NCBI RefSeq assembly: GCF_000739995.1
Contig: NZ_BBJX01000007.1
Coordinates: 147,988 to 211,987, forward strand
Direction of reading: 5' to 3'
Length of the DNA: 64,000 nt
Source of the DNA: Comamonas granuli NBRC 101663
Lineage (GTDB): Bacteria; Pseudomonadota; Gammaproteobacteria; Burkholderiales; Burkholderiaceae_C
Shown here: one piece after another, positions 26,663 through 34,728 of the stretch
Layout: each line of letters opens with the position of its first letter
How positions within the stretch are numbered: position 1 is the stretch's first letter
Position numbers and translations under genes: made by a program
The notes under the pieces: generated by a model
What the model was told of the DNA's origin: nothing
The model's input: the letters and a program-made list of their open reading frames with translations, nothing else
Databases searched by the model: none

Positions 26663-29600
26663 ATGAACACGCCGGTCTTTTCCAAAGTCCTGATCGCCAA
26701 CCGTGGCGAGGTGGCGCTGCGCATCGTGCGCGCCTTGCACGACCTGGGTATTCCCAGCGTCGCTGTGTATGCCGACGACGATGCCGGTGCGCCCCATGTG
26801 CAGGCGGCCACCGAGGCCGTCGCGCTCGGCGCCACGGGCCCAGCGGCCTACCTCGACGGTGCGCGGATCGTCGCTCTGGCGCGCGAGCGCGGCGTGGAAG
26901 CCGTGCACCCCGGCTACGGCTTTCTGAGCGAGCGCGCCGACTTCGCCCAGGCCTGCGAGGCTGCGGGCCTGCGCTTCATCGGCCCCACGCCCGCGCAGCT
27001 CACGCTGTTCGGCGACAAGGCCCAGGCGCGCGCGCTGGCCGCGCGCTGCGGGGTGCCGCTGATGCCGGGCACGCAGCACGAGGTCACGCTCGAAGAGGCG
27101 CAGGCCTTCTGGCACGCGCAGCAGGCGGGCGGGGCGGGGGCGGGCATCGTCATCAAGGCCATTGGCGGCGGTGGTGGGCGCGGCATGCGCGCCGTGCAGT
27201 CGGCGGCCGAGCTGCCCGCAGCCTACGAGACCTGCCGGCGCGAGGCGCAGGCGGCCTTCGGCGTGGCGGGCGTGTACGTCGAGCGGCTGATGGTGAACGC
27301 GCGCCACATCGAGGTGCAGGTGCTGGGCGATGGCGCCGAGGTGATTGCCCTGGGCGAGCGCGAATGCACGTTGCAGCGGCGCTTCCAGAAGTTGGTGGAG
27401 ATCGCGCCCAGCCCGTCGCTGCCCGAGGCCCTGCGCCAACGCATCATCCAGGACGCCCTGGCCATGGCGCGCGAGGTGCGCTACGAGGGCCTGGGCACCT
27501 TCGAGTTTCTCGTGGACCTGGCGTCCAGCGACCTGCCCTACGTCTTCATCGAATGCAACCCGCGCCTGCAGGTCGAGCACACCATCACCGAGGAGGTGAC
27601 GGGCGTGGACCTGGTGCAGGCGCAGGTGCGCCTGGCCGCGGGCCGCCGCCTGGGCGACCTGGGCCTGGACCCGGCGCAGCCGCCGCGCGCGCTGGGCCAT
27701 GCCATCCAGTGGCGCATCAACGCCGAAACGCTCGATGCCCAGGGCCAGGCCCAGCCGGGCAGCGGCACCATCGCGCGGCTGGCGCTGCCCACGGGGCCGG
27801 GCGTGCGCGTGGACACGCATGCGGTCGCGGGCCGTGCGCCCTCGCCGCACTACGACACGCTGCTGGCCAAGCTGATCGTGTCCACGCGCGGCGGCAGCTT
27901 CGCCGACGTGCTGCGCCGCTCGCAGCGCGCGCTGGCCGAATGCCGCATCGACGGCCTGGCGACCAATGTGTCTCTGCTGCAGGCCCTGGCCCAGCGGCCC
28001 GAGATGGAGCACCAGCAGGTGCACACGCGCTGGGTGGAAGAGGTGTTGCCCGCGCTGCTCGAAGCTTCCAAAACCATAGCTGCTGGCGCTTATTTGGAGA
28101 GCGCTGGTGGCCAAAATCATTCAAAGAATGCGTCCGAACCGGAGGATGTTGACCCGCACGCCGTCCGAGCCCCCATGCCCGCGCGCCTGGTGCAGTACGC
28201 CGTGGCCGAGGGCGCCGTGGTGGCGGCGGGCGCCGAGCTGGCCGTGCTCGAAGCCATGAAGATGGAGCATGTGCTGCTCGCGCCGCACGCGGGCCGGGTG
28301 CGCGGCCTGGCCGCCGCGCCGGGCGCCTACGTGGCGCAGGGCCAGCCGCTGCTGGTGCTGGACCCGGTGCAGGACGCCGCGCTGGAGGCCACCGGCCCCG
28401 ATGCGGCGCAGGACCCGGACCAGATCCGCCCCGACCTGCAGCGCGTCATCGACCGCCACGCCTTCACGCTTGACGCCCAACGCTCGGCCGCCGTGGCCAA
28501 GCGCCACGCGCAGGGCCAGCGCACGGCGCGCGAGAACATCGCCGACCTGTGCGACGCTGGCTCCTTCATCGAATACGGCCAGCTCGCCGTGGCCGCGCAG
28601 GCGCGCCGCCGCAGCATGGACGACCTCATCGCCAACACCCCGGCCGACGGCATGGTGACGGGCATTGGCGCCGTCAACGGCGCGCAGTGCGGCGAGGAGA
28701 AGGCGCGCACCGTGGTCATGGCCTACGACGCCACCGTGCTCGCGGGCACCCAGGGCGCGCGCAACCACGCCAAGACCGACCGCATGCTGGGCATTGCGCT
28801 CGACCAGCAGCTGCCCGTGGTGCTGTTCGCCGAGGGCGGCGGCGGGCGCCCGGGCGACACCGATATTCCCGTGGTCGCGGGCCTGCATGTGCACACCTTC
28901 GCCAGCCACGCCGCGCTGTCGGGCCAGGTGCCCGTGGTGGGCATCGCGGCAGGCCGCTGCTTCGCCGGCAACGCGGCGCTGCTGGGCTGCTGCGACGCCA
29001 TCATCGCCACGCGCGCCAGCAACATCGGCATGGGCGGCCCGGCCATGATCGAGGGCGGCGGCCTGGGCGTGTTCAAGCCCGAGCAGATCGGCCCCAGCCA
29101 TGTGCAGCACGCCAATGGCGTGATCGACGTGCTCGTCGACAACGAGCAAGAGGCCGTGCAGGCCGCGCGCCACTACCTGTCGTTCTTCCAGGGCCGCGTG
29201 CAGGGCTGGAGCGCGCCCGACCAGCGCTTGCTGCGCTCCGTGGTGCCCGAGAACCGCCTGCGCGTGTACGACACGCGCGCCGCCATGGCGGGCTTGGTGG
29301 ACGAAGGCAGCCTGCTGATGCTGCGCACCGGCTTTGGCGCCGGCATCCACACGGCGCTGGCACGCATCGAGGGCCGGCCCGTGGGCTTGATCGCCAACAA
29401 CCCGCTGCACCTGGGCGGCGCCATCGACGCGCCCGCCGCCGACAAGGCCGCGCGCTTCATGCAGCTGTGCAACGCGCACGGCCTGCCGCTCGTGAGCCTG
29501 GTGGACACGCCCGGCTTCATGGTCGGCCCCGAGGTCGAGCAGACGGCGCAGGTGCGCCATGTGAGCCGCCTGTTCGTCACCGCCGCGCACCTGCGCGTGC

Positions 29601-29968
29601 CGTTCTTCAGCGTGGTGCTGCGCAAGGGCTACGGCCTGGGCGCCATGGGCATGGCGGCCGGGGGCTTCCATGCGCCGGTGTTCACCATCGCCTGGCCCAC
29701 GGGCGAGTTCGGCGCCATGGGGCTGGAGGGCGCGGTGCGCCTGGGCTTCCGCAAGGAGCTCGAAGCCCTGCCCGAAGGCCCCGAGCGCGACGCGCTGTTC
29801 CAGAAGCTCGTGGCCAAGCAGTATTCCAATGGCGAGGCCATGCACATGGCCGCCACGCTGGAGATCGACGCCGTCATCGACCCGGCGGACACACGCGCCT
29901 GGCTGGCGCGTGGCCTGGCCTCGGCGCGCGTGGGAGCATTGGGGCCGCGCTTCATCGACACCTGGTGA
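26663..29968 (+). CDS. Single-chain biotin-dependent acyl-CoA carboxylase
   Basis: Multidomain enzyme of 1101 residues that carboxylates an acyl-CoA. Order: biotin carboxylase (residues 1-455; KVLIANRGEVALRIVRAL, VHPGYGFLSERADF, ATP-grasp IKAIGGGGGRGMR, FIECNPRLQVEHTITEEVTG), a linker, a biotin carrier domain with LEAMKMEHV (biotinyl Lys533), then both halves of a carboxyltransferase (about 590-1101; GCCDAIIATRASNIGMGGPAMIEGGG, LVSLVDTPGFMVGPEVEQ, GYGLGAMGMAAGG). This layout matches the single-chain long-chain acyl-CoA carboxylases described in mycobacteria rather than split ACC/PCC subunits. Linker residues about 467-490 are encoded by a dispersed repeat. The acyl-CoA ligase upstream may make its substrate. 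Substrate chain length is unknown. Confidence 0.92.
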   Translation: MNTPVFSKVLIANRGEVALRIVRALHDLGIPSVAVYADDDAGAPHVQAATEAVALGATGPAAYLDGARIVALARERGVEAVHPGYGFLSERADFAQACEAAGLRFIGPTPAQLTLFGDKAQARALAARCGVPLMPGTQHEVTLEEAQAFWHAQQAGGAGAGIVIKAIGGGGGRGMRAVQSAAELPAAYETCRREAQAAFGVAGVYVERLMVNARHIEVQVLGDGAEVIALGERECTLQRRFQKLVEIAPSPSLPEALRQRIIQDALAMAREVRYEGLGTFEFLVDLASSDLPYVFIECNPRLQVEHTITEEVTGVDLVQAQVRLAAGRRLGDLGLDPAQPPRALGHAIQWRINAETLDAQGQAQPGSGTIARLALPTGPGVRVDTHAVAGRAPSPHYDTLLAKLIVSTRGGSFADVLRRSQRALAECRIDGLATNVSLLQALAQRPEMEHQQVHTRWVEEVLPALLEASKTIAAGAYLESAGGQNHSKNASEPEDVDPHAVRAPMPARLVQYAVAEGAVVAAGAELAVLEAMKMEHVLLAPHAGRVRGLAAAPGAYVAQGQPLLVLDPVQDAALEATGPDAAQDPDQIRPDLQRVIDRHAFTLDAQRSAAVAKRHAQGQRTARENIADLCDAGSFIEYGQLAVAAQARRRSMDDLIANTPADGMVTGIGAVNGAQCGEEKARTVVMAYDATVLAGTQGARNHAKTDRMLGIALDQQLPVVLFAEGGGGRPGDTDIPVVAGLHVHTFASHAALSGQVPVVGIAAGRCFAGNAALLGCCDAIIATRASNIGMGGPAMIEGGGLGVFKPEQIGPSHVQHANGVIDVLVDNEQEAVQAARHYLSFFQGRVQGWSAPDQRLLRSVVPENRLRVYDTRAAMAGLVDEGSLLMLRTGFGAGIHTALARIEGRPVGLIANNPLHLGGAIDAPAADKAARFMQLCNAHGLPLVSLVDTPGFMVGPEVEQTAQVRHVSRLFVTAAHLRVPFFSVVLRKGYGLGAMGMAAGGFHAPVFTIAWPTGEFGAMGLEGAVRLGFRKELEALPEGPERDALFQKLVAKQYSNGEAMHMAATLEIDAVIDPADTRAWLARGLASARVGALGPRFIDTW
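28062..28131. repeat. AGCTAT-type dispersed repeat in frame inside the carboxylase linker
   Basis: TTCCAAAACCATAGCTGCTG followed by GCGCTTATTTGGAGAGCGCT is the reverse orientation of the repeat core. It is translated as SKTIAAGAYLESAGGQNHSK between the biotin carboxylase and biotin carrier domains, where a flexible linker of any sequence is tolerated. Lower GC than the surrounding gene. Confidence 0.75.
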
Positions 29969-30097
29969 GAAGGCCCGCCCGCCCGTGGGGCGGTGTCCTT
30001 CAGGGCCGGTGGCCCGTGCTAAGCTGAAACGCTTTGATGCCGCGCCGGGCCATCCGCCGGGCGTGGTCCTTCGCTTTCCCACCCACGGAGTACCCCC

Positions 30098-31228
30098 ATG
30101 CCCGGCCTTCTGCCCGACATCGATCCCGACGGCTTGCTCGAATTCTCGGTGGTCTACACCGACCGCGCGCTCAACCACATGTCCAAGCGCTTCACTGGCG
30201 TCATGCAGGACATCCTGGCCACGCTCAAGGAGGTCTACCACGCCCACACCGCCGTGCTCGTGCCCGGCAGCGGCACCTTCGGCATGGAGGCCGTGGCGCG
30301 CCAGTTTGCCAACAAGCAGAAAGTGCTGATCGTGCGCAATGGCTGGTTCAGCTTCCGCTGGAGCCAGATTTTTGATGCCGACACCGGCCTGGGCGGCGGC
30401 GCCGTGGTCTGCAAGGCGCGCAAGCAGGGCGAAGGCCCGCAGGCGCCCTGGGCACCGTGCCCGGCCGAGGAAGTGGCGGCCACCATCCGCGCCGAGCAGC
30501 CCAAGGTGGTGTTCGCGCCGCATGTGGAGACGGCCAGCGGCATCATCCTCTCCGACGACTACATCCGCACCGTGAGCGCCGCCGCGCACGAGGTGGGCGC
30601 GCTGTTCGTGCTCGACTGCATCGCCTCCGGTGCCATGTGGGTGGACATGCAGGCCACCGGCGTGGACGTGCTCATAAGTGCGCCGCAAAAGGGCTGGAGC
30701 GGCTCGCCCTGCTGCGCCATGGTGATGCTGAGCGAGCGTGCGCGCCAGGCCATCGACGGCACGACGAGCAGCAGCTTCGCCTGCGACCTGAAGAAGTGGA
30801 TGCAGATCGCCGAAGGCTACGAAAAAGGCCAGCACGCCTACCACACCACCATGCCCACCGACGCGCTGGTGCGCCTGCGCGACGTGATGCAGGAGACGCG
30901 CGAATACGGCTTTGCCAAGGTGCGCCAGGAACAGATCGAACTGGGCGCCCAGGTGCGCGCGCTGCTGGAGAGCAAGGGCTTCCCCAGCGTGGCCGCCGAA
31001 GGCTGGAAGGCGCCCGGCGTGGTGGTCAGCTACACCACGGACCCCGGGATCCAGAACGCCAGCAAGTTCGCCGCCGTGGGCCTGCAGACCGCCTCGGGCG
31101 TGCCGCTGCAGTGCGACGAGGGGCCGGACTTCAAGAGCTTCCGCATCGGCCTGTTCGGCCTGGAGAAGTGGCACAACGTGGAGCGCACGGTGGGCCACCT
31201 GCGCAAGGCATTGGATCAAATCGCCTGA
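30098..31228 (+). CDS. Class V aminotransferase (serine/alanine-glyoxylate type)
   Basis: PLP-dependent aminotransferase of 376 residues. The PLP lysine is Lys198 in VLISAPQKGWSGSPC; LVPGSGTFGMEAVARQF binds the cofactor phosphate and FVLDCIASGAMWVDM precedes the lysine. Similarity is to alanine-glyoxylate / serine-pyruvate aminotransferases; the donor and acceptor cannot be fixed from sequence. ATG 30098 has CACGGAG at normal spacing. The 129-base gap before it holds a short GC hairpin (29979-29993) without a T tract and presumably the promoter. ogt follows after 11 bases, probably cotranscribed. Confidence 0.9.
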   Translation: MPGLLPDIDPDGLLEFSVVYTDRALNHMSKRFTGVMQDILATLKEVYHAHTAVLVPGSGTFGMEAVARQFANKQKVLIVRNGWFSFRWSQIFDADTGLGGGAVVCKARKQGEGPQAPWAPCPAEEVAATIRAEQPKVVFAPHVETASGIILSDDYIRTVSAAAHEVGALFVLDCIASGAMWVDMQATGVDVLISAPQKGWSGSPCCAMVMLSERARQAIDGTTSSSFACDLKKWMQIAEGYEKGQHAYHTTMPTDALVRLRDVMQETREYGFAKVRQEQIELGAQVRALLESKGFPSVAAEGWKAPGVVVSYTTDPGIQNASKFAAVGLQTASGVPLQCDEGPDFKSFRIGLFGLEKWHNVERTVGHLRKALDQIA

Positions 31229-31239
31229 CCACCCGGCCA

Positions 31240-31776
31240 ATGGCCTTGCTCTCGCGCCAGCTCTCCTCCCCCTTGGGCGAGATGCTGGCCGTGGCCTCGT
31301 CCCAGGGCCTGTGCCTGCTCGAATTCGTGGGCCAGGACGGCGTGGAGCGCGAGCTGGCCCAGGTCGAGGCCGCGCGCGGCGGCCCGGCGCAGCCGGGTGA
31401 CAGCGCGGTACTGGCGCAGACGGTGCACGAACTGGCGGAATATTTCGCCGGGCAACGCCAGCGTTTTGGCGTGCCGCTGGACCTGGTGGGCACACCCTTC
31501 CAACGCAGCGCCTGGCAGGCCCTGTTAGAGATCCCCTTCGGGCAGACGCGCAGCTACGCCCAGCAGGCCCGCGCCATCGCCCGCCCCAGCGCCACGCGCG
31601 CCGTGGCTGCAGCCAATGGGCAGAACAAGGTCTCCATCATCGTGCCCTGCCACCGCGTGATCGGCAGCGACGGCAGCCTCACCGGTTTTGGCGGCGGCCT
31701 GCCGCGCAAGCGGGCGCTGCTGGCGCTGGAGGGTGGTGCCGCCCAGCGCGATTGGGTGGCTGAAGGTTCTGAGTGA
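31240..31776 (+). CDS. ogt: Methylated-DNA--protein-cysteine methyltransferase
   Basis: Suicide DNA-repair protein that removes O6-alkyl groups from guanine onto its own cysteine; 178 residues. The active-site segment IIVPCHRVIGSDG holds Cys137, followed by LTGFGGGLPRKRALLALEG; TPFQRSAWQALLEIPFGQTRSYAQQA is the DNA-binding helix-turn-helix. No Ada-type N-terminal regulator domain is present, so it is the Ogt type. Starts 11 bases after the aminotransferase stop and converges on the ThDP-enzyme gene. Confidence 0.95.
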   Translation: MALLSRQLSSPLGEMLAVASSQGLCLLEFVGQDGVERELAQVEAARGGPAQPGDSAVLAQTVHELAEYFAGQRQRFGVPLDLVGTPFQRSAWQALLEIPFGQTRSYAQQARAIARPSATRAVAAANGQNKVSIIVPCHRVIGSDGSLTGFGGGLPRKRALLALEGGAAQRDWVAEGSE

Positions 31777-31846
31777 AATGGGGCTCCAGCACCCATCGAA
31801 TAAGCGCTACAAGCTATCAAAATAATAGCAATTGTGTTGGGGCGCT
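31777..31846. repeat. AGCTAT-type dispersed repeat between convergent genes
   Basis: The gap holds AAGCGCTACAAGCTATCAAA followed by ATAATAGCAATTGTGTTGGGGCGCTT in two parts. GCTAT-CAAAATA-ATAGC folds as a hairpin, extended outward by ACAA/TTGT and AGCGC/GCGCT. It fills the space between ogt and the opposing gene and could stop transcription from both sides. Confidence 0.7.
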
Positions 31847-33538
31847 TCAGCCGCCCCGTATCTGGCTCAACGACCGGCTGGGCGTGATGGCCTCGGGGTC
31901 GATCAGGCAGTGCAGCAGCACGGGCAGGCGTGTGGCCTGGGCCTGCGCACGCAGGCGGGCCAGCGCCGGGGCGAAGTCCTCCGTGCGTTCCACGCGCGCG
32001 CCGTGGCCGCCGAAGGCCTGGGCGTAGGCCGCGAAATCGGGGTTCTGCAAGGCCGTGCCGCTGACGCGGTGCGGGTACTCGCGCTCCTGGTGCATGCGGA
32101 TGGTGCCGTACATGCCGTTGTCCAGCAGCACCACGATGAGGGGCAGACGGTACTGCACGGCGGTGGCGAATTCCTGGCCGTGCATGAGGAAGTCGCCGTC
32201 GCCCGCGAACACCACCACCGTGCGCTCGGGCCACAGGCGCTGCGCGCCCACACCAGCCGGCAGGCCGTAACCCATGCTGCCGCTGGTGGGCGCGAGCTGT
32301 GTGCCGAACTGGCGGAACGGCCAGAAGCGGTGCACCCAGGTGGCGAAGTTGCCCGCGCCGTTGCAGAAGATGGCATCGGGCGGCAGCACTTCGCGCAGGT
32401 GCTGCATCACCGCGCCCATCTGCAGCTCGCCCGGAATGCGGATCGGCGCCGGATCGCTCCAGGCCTGGTAGGCGGTATGCGCTTCGTGCACGGCCTGCTG
32501 GCGCTCGGCACGGGGCGCTTGCGCCGCCGTGCTGGGCAGGGCGGCGCAGAAGGCCGTGGGCGGGGCGTTGACGGCCAGGTCGGCCTGGTAGACGCGGCCC
32601 AGTTCGTCCGGGTCGGGGTGCACATGCACCAGCGGGATCTGCGGCGTGGGAATGTCGAGCAGGGTGTAGCTCTGCGAGGGCACTTCCGACAGGCGACCGC
32701 CGACGAGCAGCAGCAGGTCCGCCGCGCGGATGCGCGCCAGCAGGGCAGGGTTCACGCCCAGGCCCAGGTCGCCCGCGTAGCAGGGGTGCTGGTGGTCGAA
32801 TAGCATCTGGCGCCGGAACGAGCAGGCCACGGGCAGGGCGTGGGCGGCGGCGAAGTCCTGAAAGCGCGCCACGGCCTCGGCGTTCCAGCGGCTGCCGCCA
32901 ACGATGGCCACCGGGTTGCGTGCTTGGCGCAGCAGTGCCAGCACGCGTTCCATCTGCGCCGGCGCTGGCGCGGCCTCGATGGGCTGGAGCGTGCGCGCGT
33001 CGGGCACTTGGGCGCGCTCGGTCAGCATGTCCTCGGGCAGGGCCACCACCACCGGGCCGGGGCGCCCGCTGCAGGCCACGCTGAAGGCGCGTGCCACGAT
33101 CTCGGGCAGGCGGCGAGCGTCGTCCACCTCGGTGGCCCACTTGGCGAGCGGGCCGAAGGCGGCGCGGTAGTCCACCTCCTGGAAGGCCTCGCGCCCGCGC
33201 GCGCCGCGCTCGATCTGGCCGACGAACAGCACCATGGGCGTCGAGTCTTGCATGGCGATGTGCACGCCCGCCGCTGCGTTGGTGGCGCCGGGGCCGCGCG
33301 TGACGAAGCACACGCCGGGCCGCCCGGTGAGCTTGCCGTGCGCCTCGGCCATCATGGCTGCGCCGCCTTCCTGGCGGCACACCGTCAGTTCGATGGGCGC
33401 GTCGTGCAATGCGTCGAGCACGGCGAGGTAGCTCTCGCCGGGCACGCAGAAGATGTGCTGCACGCCGTGCAGCACGAGCTGGTCGACCAGGATCTGGCCG
33501 CCGGTGCGCAGCAGGGTGGGGGTGGTTTCAGATGACAT
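31847..33538 (-). CDS. Thiamine-diphosphate-dependent enzyme, acetolactate synthase-like
   Basis: 563-residue member of the large ThDP decarboxylase/synthase family with the three usual domains: Pyr domain with catalytic Glu in TVCRQEGGAAMMAEAHGKLTG, a central Rossmann-like domain, and a PP domain with VVVFAGDGDFLMHGQEFATAVQ followed by LLDNGMYGTIRMHQE for Mg-ThDP binding. It resembles acetolactate synthase large subunits but sits outside an ilv operon and has no small-subunit gene. It overlaps the FAD oxidoreductase gene by 11 bases and is third in the operon with an ALDH7-type dehydrogenase. Its substrate is unknown. Confidence 0.88.
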   Translation of the reverse strand: MSSETTPTLLRTGGQILVDQLVLHGVQHIFCVPGESYLAVLDALHDAPIELTVCRQEGGAAMMAEAHGKLTGRPGVCFVTRGPGATNAAAGVHIAMQDSTPMVLFVGQIERGARGREAFQEVDYRAAFGPLAKWATEVDDARRLPEIVARAFSVACSGRPGPVVVALPEDMLTERAQVPDARTLQPIEAAPAPAQMERVLALLRQARNPVAIVGGSRWNAEAVARFQDFAAAHALPVACSFRRQMLFDHQHPCYAGDLGLGVNPALLARIRAADLLLLVGGRLSEVPSQSYTLLDIPTPQIPLVHVHPDPDELGRVYQADLAVNAPPTAFCAALPSTAAQAPRAERQQAVHEAHTAYQAWSDPAPIRIPGELQMGAVMQHLREVLPPDAIFCNGAGNFATWVHRFWPFRQFGTQLAPTSGSMGYGLPAGVGAQRLWPERTVVVFAGDGDFLMHGQEFATAVQYRLPLIVVLLDNGMYGTIRMHQEREYPHRVSGTALQNPDFAAYAQAFGGHGARVERTEDFAPALARLRAQAQATRLPVLLHCLIDPEAITPSRSLSQIRGG

Positions 33539-34724
33539 TGCGTTCGAGCAGGGGGCGGTTGTCGAGAAGGCGCTGGAAGGCCAGGGGCTCCAGGTCCAGT
33601 GTCTGCCAGCGGCCGGTGAGGATGAGCTCGGCCAGGCCGCGCCCGACGGCCGGGCACTGCTGCAGGCCGTGGCCCGAGAAGCCGTTGGCGAAGTACAGGT
33701 TGTCGCAGGCCGGGTGCAGGCCCAGGATGGCGTTGTGGTCGAACGCATTCATCTCGTAGTAGCCCGCCCAGGTGCTGCGCAGCCGCAGCGCCTCGAAGGC
33801 TGGGATGCGTTCCGCCAGCGTGGGCCAGACATGGTCCTCGAAAGCCGCGTGGTCCGGGTCCAGCGGTGCGTCGTCGGGGTCTGCGTCCTCGGGTGGGGCA
33901 TAGCCCGCGATGAAGCCTGTGCCCTCGGGCCGCAGCCAGATGCCCGAGGGGTCGATGAGCAGCGGGCAGCCGGGCAGCGCCTCGGGGCAGGTGAAGTGGA
34001 ACACCGTGCGCCGCTTGCCAAACACCGGCAGGTCAATGCCCAGCCACTGCGCCACCGCGCGCGCCCAGGGGCCGGCGGCGTTGACCACGGCGCTGCATTC
34101 CAGCCGCTGGCCATCCGCCAGGCGCAGCGCGCGGATGTGCCGCACGCCGCCGCTGGCCTGCGTGTCCACGCCCACGGCCTCGGCCTGTATATAGCGCGCG
34201 CCCTGGGCCAGGGCCTTGCGGCGCAGGGCCTGCAGCAGGCTGTAGCCGTCGAACCAGCCCTCGGCTGACAGGCCGAGCGAGCCGAGCGAGACGCCGTCCG
34301 TGGACAGCCAGGGAAAGCGCGCGCGCAGCGCGTCGGGTGCGAGCAGGGCCACATCGGCGCCCATGCCACGCTGCACCGCATGGTTGTCGCGCAGCACGGA
34401 TTCGCCCGCCGGGCTGGCCAGGTACAGGTAGCCCGCTTCGACCAGGCCGATGTCGGGCTGTTCCCCATGCACCTGCAAGCGCGTGCCGATGTCGCGCAGG
34501 AATTCGATGCCGAACTGCGAGATGGCAATGTTGATCGGGCTGGAGAACTGTTGCCGGATCGAGCTGGCCGACAACGCCGACGAGGCGCGCGCGTAGCTAG
34601 GGTCGCGCTCCATCACGACGACGGGCTGCTGCGGCGCCATCTGCGTCAAGAAAAAGGCGATGGCGCTGCCAATGGCGCCGCCGCCGATGATGGCGATCGG
34701 CGCGCCCTGGGTGTTGGCGATCAT
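33528..34724 (-). CDS. FAD-dependent amino-acid oxidase/dehydrogenase (DAO family)
   Basis: 398-residue flavoprotein of the D-amino acid / sarcosine / pipecolate oxidase family. The FAD-binding motif is IAIIGGGAIGSAIAFFLTQ near the N-terminus, with VVVMERDPSYARASSALSAS following; VVNAAGPWARAVAQWLG and LYFANGFSGHGLQQCPAVGRGLAELI are family blocks. Start ATG 34724; the ALDH stop lies 4 bases upstream. Next to an ALDH7-type piperideine-6-carboxylate dehydrogenase, the simplest reading is an L-pipecolate (or related cyclic amine) oxidase in lysine breakdown; the substrate is inferred from context. Confidence 0.88.
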   Translation of the reverse strand: MIANTQGAPIAIIGGGAIGSAIAFFLTQMAPQQPVVVMERDPSYARASSALSASSIRQQFSSPINIAISQFGIEFLRDIGTRLQVHGEQPDIGLVEAGYLYLASPAGESVLRDNHAVQRGMGADVALLAPDALRARFPWLSTDGVSLGSLGLSAEGWFDGYSLLQALRRKALAQGARYIQAEAVGVDTQASGGVRHIRALRLADGQRLECSAVVNAAGPWARAVAQWLGIDLPVFGKRRTVFHFTCPEALPGCPLLIDPSGIWLRPEGTGFIAGYAPPEDADPDDAPLDPDHAAFEDHVWPTLAERIPAFEALRLRSTWAGYYEMNAFDHNAILGLHPACDNLYFANGFSGHGLQQCPAVGRGLAELILTGRWQTLDLEPLAFQRLLDNRPLLERNVI

Positions 34725-34728
34725 GGGA

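Noticed and set aside
29979..29993. Rho-independent terminator after the carboxylase gene
   Set aside because: CCGCCC-GTG-GGGCGG can pair but there is no T tract and GC-rich short hairpins are common by chance here.
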